Shown one piece after another: positions 58,395 through 64,000 of a DNA stretch of 64,000 bases. Position 1 is the stretch's first letter, and every line of letters starts with the position of its first letter. A model generated the notes under the pieces. It saw nothing but the letters and a program-made list of their open reading frames with translations, did not search any database and had not been told where the DNA came from. The stretch is taken from NCBI GenBank assembly GCA_900446925.1, contig UAVY01000008.1, forward strand, positions 62,001 through 126,000. The letters run 5' to 3'. This DNA is from Citrobacter koseri (GTDB lineage Bacteria; Pseudomonadota; Gammaproteobacteria; Enterobacterales; Enterobacteriaceae). The position numbers and the translations under genes were made by a program.

Positions 58395-59435
58395 ATGAGT
58401 GACAACATCCGGGTAGGGCTAATTGGTTATGGTTATGCCAGCAAGACTTTCCATGCGCCCTTAATCGTGGGGACGCCGGGTCTGGAACTGGCGGCGGTTT
58501 CCAGTAGTGATGAAACAAAAGTGAAGGCGGACTGGCCTTCTGTGGCGGTTGTCTCAGAGCCTAAGCATCTTTTTAACGATCCGAATATCGACCTTATCGT
58601 CATTCCTACGCCCAACGACACCCATTTTCCGCTGGCGAAAGCCGCGCTTGAAGCGGGAAAACATGTGGTTGTGGATAAACCCTTTACCGTGACACTGTCA
58701 CAAGCCCGTGAACTCGACGCCCTGGCGCGCAGCCTGGGGCGCGTGCTTTCTGTGTTCCATAACCGCCGTTGGGACAGTGATTTCCTGACGCTGAAAGGAT
58801 TGCTGGCCGATGGCGTTCTGGGGGAAGTGGCTTACTTTGAATCCCATTTCGACCGTTTCCGCCCGCAGGTACGCGATCGCTGGCGCGAACAGGGCGGCCC
58901 TGGCAGCGGTATCTGGTACGATCTGGCGCCGCATCTGCTGGATCAGGCGATCAATCTGTTCGGTTTGCCGGTCAGCATGACGGTGGATCTGGCGCAACTT
59001 CGTCCTGGCGCGCAGTCGACGGATTATTTCCACGCGATATTATCCTACCCGCAGCGTCGGGTGATTCTGCACGGTACGATGCTGGCAGCGGCAGAATCAG
59101 CACGTTATATCGTGCATGGCTCACGCGGCAGTTACGTGAAATATGGCCTCGATCCACAAGAGGAACGGTTGAAAAACGGTGAGCGACTGCCGCAGGAAGA
59201 CTGGGGTTACGACATGCGTGACGGCGTGTTGACGCGCGTGGAAGGCGAAGACCGTGTGGAAGAGACCTGGCTGACGGTGCCGGGTAATTATCCGGCTTAT
59301 TATGCGGGCATCCGTGACGCGCTGAATGGCAACGGTGAAAACCCGGTTCCGGCGAGCCAGGCGATCCAGATTATGGAGTTGATTGAGCTGGGGATTGAAT
59401 CAGCGAAGCATCGCTCTACGCTGTGCCTCGCGTGA
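58395..59435 (+). CDS. ydgJ: Gfo/Idh/MocA-family oxidoreductase YdgJ
   Basis: 346 residues with a Rossmann NAD(P) site GLIGYGYASKTFHAP, the conserved DKPFT and a C-terminal alpha/beta domain with FHNRRWDSDFLT. Substrate uncertain (sugar or polyol dehydrogenation is the family theme). Start at 58395, five codons after an in-frame ATG. Intact. Confidence 0.94.
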   Translation: MSDNIRVGLIGYGYASKTFHAPLIVGTPGLELAAVSSSDETKVKADWPSVAVVSEPKHLFNDPNIDLIVIPTPNDTHFPLAKAALEAGKHVVVDKPFTVTLSQARELDALARSLGRVLSVFHNRRWDSDFLTLKGLLADGVLGEVAYFESHFDRFRPQVRDRWREQGGPGSGIWYDLAPHLLDQAINLFGLPVSMTVDLAQLRPGAQSTDYFHAILSYPQRRVILHGTMLAAAESARYIVHGSRGSYVKYGLDPQEERLKNGERLPQEDWGYDMRDGVLTRVEGEDRVEETWLTVPGNYPAYYAGIRDALNGNGENPVPASQAIQIMELIELGIESAKHRSTLCLA

Positions 59436-59454
59436 TGACGGTGTACTCTTCTGG

Positions 59455-59808
59455 CGCCGGGTGTTGCCGGATGACGGCGTAAACGCCTTATCCGGCCTAC
59501 AGTTGTGCAGTTACAGGCCTGATAAGCGCAGCGCCATCAGGCGTAGGTGTTGCCGGATGACGGCGTAAACGCCTTATCCGGCCTACGGTTGTGCAGTTAC
59601 AGGACTGATAAGCGCAGCGCCATCAGGCGTTGGGTGTTGCCGGATGGCGGCGTAAACGCCTTATCCGGCCTACGGTTGTGCAGTTGTAGGCCTGATAAGC
59701 GCAGCGCCATCAGGCGTAGGTGCTGCCGGATGACGGCGTAAACGCCTTATCCGGCCTACGGTTGTGTCGTTGCAGGCCTGATAAGCGCAGCGCCATCAGG
59801 CGTTGCGT
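59455..59808. repeat. BIME array, four units of 86-87 bp
   Basis: Unit starts GTGTTGCCGGATG at 59461, 59547, 59634 and (GTGCTGCCGG) 59720. Each holds CGGCGTAAACGCCTTATCCGGCCTAC and CCTGATAAGCGCAGCGCCATCAGGCG, two opposed REP palindromes. It fills the gap between the convergent ydgJ and add genes. Confidence 0.95.
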
Positions 59809-59810
59809 GC

Positions 59811-60812
59811 TTAAACCGCAGCGACTTTCTCACGCAATGCGCGTTTTTCCGCTTCGCTTAAAAACGCCATTTCCAGGCCATTGATCTGCGCCTGACGAAT
59901 CTGCTCGCGGGTTAATCCTGCCGCTGGCGCCGCTACCGTGTATTCGTGAATAATATCCACACCCTGTACCGCGGGATCATCCGTATTCAAACTTGCCAGC
60001 ACGCCATGCTCAAGGAACGTTTTCAGCGGATGCGCAGCCAGCGAGGCAACGGTGCTGGTCTGGATATTAGACGTCAGACAGGATTCGATACCGATTCGCT
60101 GTTCGACCAGAAAATCCATCAGCGCGCGATCTTCCACGGCCTTCACGCCATGACCGATACGCTCGGCGCCCAGTTCGCGAATGGCCTGCCAGATGCTCTC
60201 CGGTCCCGCCGCTTCGCCAGCATGTACGGTAATATGCCAGCCAGCATCACGCGCGCGGTTAAAGTGAGAGAGGAACAGACTGCCCGGGAAGCCAAGTTCA
60301 TCGCCCGCTAAGTCAAGCGCGGTAATGTGATCGCGGTGCGCCAGCAGCGCTTCCAGTTCCTGCTGACAGGCAGCCTCGCCGAAAGTACGGCTCATGATGC
60401 CGATCAGACGAGCTTCAACGCCAAAAGTCTGGCACCCTTCACGTACGCCAGCGATGACCGCTTCGACCACGCCTGCCACAGGCAACTGGTGCGTCATCGC
60501 CATATAACCCGGAGAAAAACGCAGTTCGACATAATGCAGGCCGTTGCGGGCGGCATCTTCAATATTTTCAAAGGCCACGCGACGACAGGCATCCAGCGAC
60601 GCCAGAACTTTAACGCCCCAGTCGAGCTTTGCCAGAAAACTGACCAGGTCAGGCTCCGTTGAGGTGATCTGCACATGCGGAATGAGCGCGTCAAGCGTTT
60701 GTGCCGGAAGGGCTAAATTGAACTGGCGGCCAAGATCAAGAATAGTTTGGGCTCGAATGTTGCCATCAAGGTGGCGATGAACGTCAGTTAACGGAAGGGA
60801 AGTATCAATCAT
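59811..60812 (-). CDS. add: Adenosine deaminase
   Basis: 333 residues, E. coli length. Zn ligands HRHLDGN (near N-terminus), HAGEA and the DD in NTDDPAVQG. Deaminates adenosine and deoxyadenosine. Intact. Start at 60812 by homology; an ATG 12 codons earlier is rejected. Confidence 0.97.
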   Translation of the reverse strand: MIDTSLPLTDVHRHLDGNIRAQTILDLGRQFNLALPAQTLDALIPHVQITSTEPDLVSFLAKLDWGVKVLASLDACRRVAFENIEDAARNGLHYVELRFSPGYMAMTHQLPVAGVVEAVIAGVREGCQTFGVEARLIGIMSRTFGEAACQQELEALLAHRDHITALDLAGDELGFPGSLFLSHFNRARDAGWHITVHAGEAAGPESIWQAIRELGAERIGHGVKAVEDRALMDFLVEQRIGIESCLTSNIQTSTVASLAAHPLKTFLEHGVLASLNTDDPAVQGVDIIHEYTVAAPAAGLTREQIRQAQINGLEMAFLSEAEKRALREKVAAV

Positions 60813-60912
60813 GGTCGCACTCTTTTTTAATATAAAAGTGCTCGCCATTATAAAAATAAAACGGGCGTAAAATCTATGTTGCGCAATAAATAATTTTATT
60901 GCGCAATCATTG

Positions 60913-62092
60913 TCAGCGTATAGCGTGGATCGCGTTGATCAGCCCGTTAACGCCTTTTTCGAGTTTCGAACGTGGACAACCGGCATTAAGACGAACAAAC
61001 CCGCGACCTTCTTCGCCATAAGTATACCCAGGCATGATGGCCACTTTCTGCTGATGAATCAGCGCATCCTGTAAGGCGTGGTCGTCAATATTCAGCGCGC
61101 GCAGATCAATCCAGGCCAGATAGGTCGATTGCGGAACCTGCCCAGTTTAGCGTAGGGAACGCGGTGTTTAACGCATGTGCGATATAATTCAGGTTATCAG
61201 CAAGATACTCGCGCAGGGCATCCCAGCCACGGCGCGCCCTGTTGATAAGCGGCAATATGCGCGCTAAGCGCCAGAACGGCGGGTGACGACAGCCCGTCAC
61301 GCCCCTTCAATACGCTGAGGTAACGATTGCGGCCTTTCCTCATCGCCGATGAGCCCGTAGGCGCCGGTCAGCGCCGGAATGTTGAAGCTTTTTGACCCGG
61401 AGGTCAGCAGCGCCCAACTATCACGCGCCACATTGCTCCAGGGGATATGCGGCTGCGCGCTCCATACCATATCCATGTGGATTTCATCGGAGATGACCCG
61501 CACGCCGTGACGATGGCATAGCTCAGCCATCGTCTCCAGTTCATCGCGCGTCCATACCTTTCCGGTAGGGTTCTGCGGGCTGCACAGCAGGAGAATTTTA
61601 CTCTCTGGCCGGGCGAGCACCGCGTCCAGCGCGGCCATATCGCAGTGCCAGCCGTCCGCGTTTTTCTGTAGCGCAACCCGGCATGACGGTGCGCTGGTTG
61701 CCTTCGATGGCGTTAATAGAACGCATCGTAAGCGGGGTGTGAATCACCACCCCTTCACCGACGGATGACCACTGGCGGATCAGCTCCCGACACCATGTAG
61801 ATCACGGAGGGGCGTACACGATCGACTGCGGGTCGACCGTGGTGTGGTGACGGGTTGCGAACCAGTGAGCGATCGCCCCTAAAAACTCATCGTTTTTCCA
61901 GCGGCTGTAACCCAGCACGCCGTGCGCCAGACGTTGGTTGATGGCCTCCAGGATGCACGGCGCGGTAGCGAAATCCCATATCCGAGATCGTAAACGGGAG
62001 CAGGTCAGGGGCGCCAAAGCGATCGGCGACATAATCCCACTGCGTGCACCACGTACCCGTGACGATCCACCACCTTTGAAAAAATCGAACAT
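60913..62092 (-). CDS. malY: Cystathionine beta-lyase / maltose regulator MalY (many frameshifts)
   Basis: PLP class I aminotransferase fold, 390 residues in E. coli. Pieces read [72 protein letters not shown] and [16 protein letters not shown] with PLP Lys. The span is 7 bases longer than expected; about seven single-base insertions. MalY cleaves cystathionine and represses MalT by direct contact. Partner of malX under MalI. Confidence 0.85.
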
Positions 62093-62102
62093 ATCGTTGT
62101 CC

Positions 62103-63697
62103 TTATGCCTCAACCGTGTTCATCAGACCCGCCATTTCATCCTTAACGGACTGTACCTGAGGGCCAATAACCACCTGTAAGTTATGTTGATTCAGCTGTA
62201 CTACGCCGATAGCGCGATTGTCCTTCAGCGCCTGTACATTCACAAGCGACATATCCTTCACTGACAGACGCAGACGGGTAATGCAGTTATCCAGGCTGAC
62301 GATATTTTCACTGCCGCCAAGCGCGGCCAGAATCGCCGGGACGTTATAGCCTGATTTCCCTGGCGCGCCCGCCATGACTTTTTCAATATTGCTGGCGATT
62401 TCGGTATCGCGGCCCGGCGTTTTCAGATTAAAGCGCGTAATGGCGAAACGGAAGATGACGTAGTACACCGCGAACCAGATGGCGGCGACCACCGGAAACC
62501 AGATACCACTTGGTCGACAGACCGTGCAGGATCCCGAATACCACAAAGTCGATGATGTTGCCGTCGGTGTTGCCGATGGTGACGCCGAGGATCGCCATGA
62601 TGGTGAATCCCAGACCTGTCAGCAGGGCGTGAATCACATACAGCACAGGCGCGACGAACAGGAACAGGAATTCCAGCGGCTCTGTGGTACCGCCAACGAC
62701 ACAGGCGATAAGGCCAGAAATCAGCAGCCCCTTAATTTTGTGACGATTTTCAGGACGCGCGCAGTGGTACATCGCCAACGCGGCGCCCGGCAAGCCGCCG
62801 AGGAAGGCAGGCATTTTCCCCTGAGACAGGAAGCGGGTCGCACTTTCAGAGAAGCCGTGCGTTGTCGGGCAGCTCAGCTGCGCCTGGAAAATGGTCAACG
62901 CGCCGCTCACGCTATGGCCGCAGACTTCCTGAGTACCGCCCGCTTCGGTAAAGCGAATCAGCGCGACAAGAATGTGGTGCAGGCCGAACGGCAGCAGCAG
63001 GCGCTCACCCGTACCAAAGATCATCGGGCCGAAATCACCCGCGCTATTGATAATGTGGCCCAGACCGCTGATGCCCATTGCAAAAACAGGCCATACCAGC
63101 GGAATGACCAGCCCGACCAGTCCCATCACCACGGAAGAGACGATCGGCACGAAACGCGTACCGCCAAAGAAAGCCAGCGCATCGGGCAGACGAATATTGT
63201 GGAAACGCTCATGCAGCATCCAGACAACGATACCGGCGATCACCGCCCCCAGAATCCCCGTGTCGATAGACTGAATCCCGAGGATATTCTGTACGTTATT
63301 GGCTTTCAGAATGGCGGCGTCAGTCGTCGGCAGAATGCCTTTCGCCGTTAACCAGAAGTTCACGGCAAGGTTCATTACGGCGTAACCGACGAAACCGGCA
63401 AACGCGGCGACACCTTTGTTTTCACGCGCCAGACCGAGCGGAATTGCGATACAAAACATCACCGGGAGGAAGCTAAAAGCGAACGAGCCGACTTTACTCA
63501 TCCAGGTAAAGATGGCCTGTAGCACCGGGTTGCCCAGCGCCGGGAGCAGGGTGACGACATCGTGGCTGCTTAACGAGCTGCCGATCCCCAGCATGATCCC
63601 GCAGAAAAGAGAGCAGCGCCACGGGCAGCATAAACGTTTTACCCAACTGCTGGAAAAATTCCCATAACGTTATTTTTGGTGTTGTCTTCGTCGTCAT
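62103..63697 (-). CDS. malX: PTS maltose/glucose-type EIICB MalX (two frameshifts)
   Basis: 530 residues after removing single bases near 63606 (restores ALLSFCGIMLGIGSSLSSH) and 62507 (restores KWYLVPVVAAIWFAVYY). EIIC membrane domain with GLHHILVALIRF and the motif GGTTEPLEF, then EIIB with DNCITRLRLSV carrying the phospho-Cys. Substrate in E. coli unclear, can carry glucose and maltose. In an operon with malY. Confidence 0.92.
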
Positions 63698-63748
63698 CTA
63701 ACGACTCCTCGTGAAAAAGAAGGCTGTGGTCAATTATTTGAGCGAGAA

Positions 63749-63764
63749 GATAAAACGTTTTACC
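63749..63764. promoter_or_regulatory. MalI operator at malX
   Basis: GATAAAACGTTTTACC, one of two near-identical palindromes with the core GATAAAACGTTTTATC. About 52 bases upstream of malX; represses malXY. Confidence 0.9.
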
Positions 63765-63773
63765 TAATTTTAG

Positions 63774-63789
63774 TGCGGCGCAAATCACA
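63774..63789. promoter_or_regulatory. CRP site between malX and malI
   Basis: TGCGGCGCAAATCACA keeps the TCACA arm but the other arm (TGCGG) is degenerate. A shared CRP site activates malX and malI in E. coli, which supports the call. Confidence 0.5.
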
Positions 63790-63827
63790 TTATCGAACGA
63801 TAATAAAGCGTATAAATATAAGTGATT

Positions 63828-63843
63828 GATAAAACGTTTTATC
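63828..63843. promoter_or_regulatory. MalI operator at malI
   Basis: GATAAAACGTTTTATC, a perfect palindrome 30 bases upstream of malI, for autorepression. Confidence 0.93.
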
Positions 63844-63873
63844 TGTCACGTTATCAGGGAGCTTTCTTTTTTC

Positions 63874-64000
63874 ATGGCTATAGCCAAAAAAACCACCATC
63901 CATGATGTCGCGTTGGCGGCTGGCGTCTCCGTCAGTACCGTCTCATTAGTGCTCAGTGGCAAAGGGCGGATTTCGTCAGCCACCGGCGAGCGGGTTAACG
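63874..64000 (+). CDS. malI: LacI-family repressor MalI, 5' part only
   Basis: First 42 residues, MAIAKKTTIHDVALAAGVSVSTVSLVLSG, the helix-turn-helix of a LacI repressor. The rest lies beyond the window. Divergent from malX with matching operators. Confidence 0.93.
   Translation, partial: MAIAKKTTIHDVALAAGVSVSTVSLVLSGKGRISSATGERVN

Noticed and set aside
62479..63351. Long plus-strand frame of 290 residues opposite malX
   Set aside because: Charged, low-complexity composition, no Shine-Dalgarno, and it is the exact antisense of a conserved PTS gene.

Overview
The window is chromosomal DNA from an enteric gammaproteobacterium (Enterobacteriaceae). Gene order follows the Escherichia coli pykF to malI interval almost exactly: pykF, fumD, ydhYVWXUT, two valine tRNAs, mdtK, ribC, cfa, punC/punR, purR, ydhP, sodB, mepH, grxD, rnt, gloA, nemAR, ydhLF, sodC, ydhKJI, slyAB, anmK, mliC, pdxH, tyrS, pdxY, gstA, dtpA, nth, rsxEGDCBA, ydgK, cnu, blr, ydgJ, add, malYX, malI. 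Extra blocks absent from E. coli K-12, and the absence of SPI-2 beside the valine tRNAs, point to Citrobacter or a close relative. The species cannot be fixed from sequence alone.

Layout. 1-1.1 kb: end-truncated pykF with a Cra operator. 1.5-7.0 kb: a sulfur island, a methionine-to-cysteine transsulfuration pair (cystathionine beta-synthase and gamma-lyase) divergent from a MetNIQ-type ABC transporter, with possible MetJ boxes between. 7.2-13.5 kb: fumD and the FNR-site-preceded ydhYVWXUT operon, an anaerobic oxidoreductase with an AOR-family subunit, ferredoxin subunits and a membrane cytochrome b; YdhT carries 15 exact nonapeptide repeats. 13.5-22.1 kb: an accessory block next to tRNA-Val with a polar amino-acid ABC transporter, two small uncharacterised genes, a secreted EEP-fold hydrolase, an IroE-like esterase and a Fur-box-preceded catecholate siderophore receptor. 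22.2-49 kb: efflux, riboflavin, membrane-lipid, purine, oxidative and electrophile stress, and vitamin B6 genes. 50.7-57.4 kb: nth and the Rsx (Rnf-type) electron-transfer complex. 57.5-64 kb: cnu, blr, ydgJ, adenosine deaminase and the mal regulon fragment malY-malX / malI with twin MalI operators.

Data quality matters for every reader. From about 14 kb on, more than 20 conserved genes, including the essential tyrS, are broken by single-base indels, nearly all one-base insertions, often in short homopolymers. Removing the extra base restores the family's usual length in each case I could check. I therefore treat these as one gene each with probable sequence errors, not as pseudogenes. The first 13.5 kb shows none.

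Regulatory signals found by eye include Cra (pykF), FNR (ydhY), Fur (receptor), PurR O1/O2 (purR), NemR (nemR), MalI and CRP (malX-malI), candidate MetJ boxes, and many rho-independent terminators. No CRISPR array, insertion sequence or prophage was seen.
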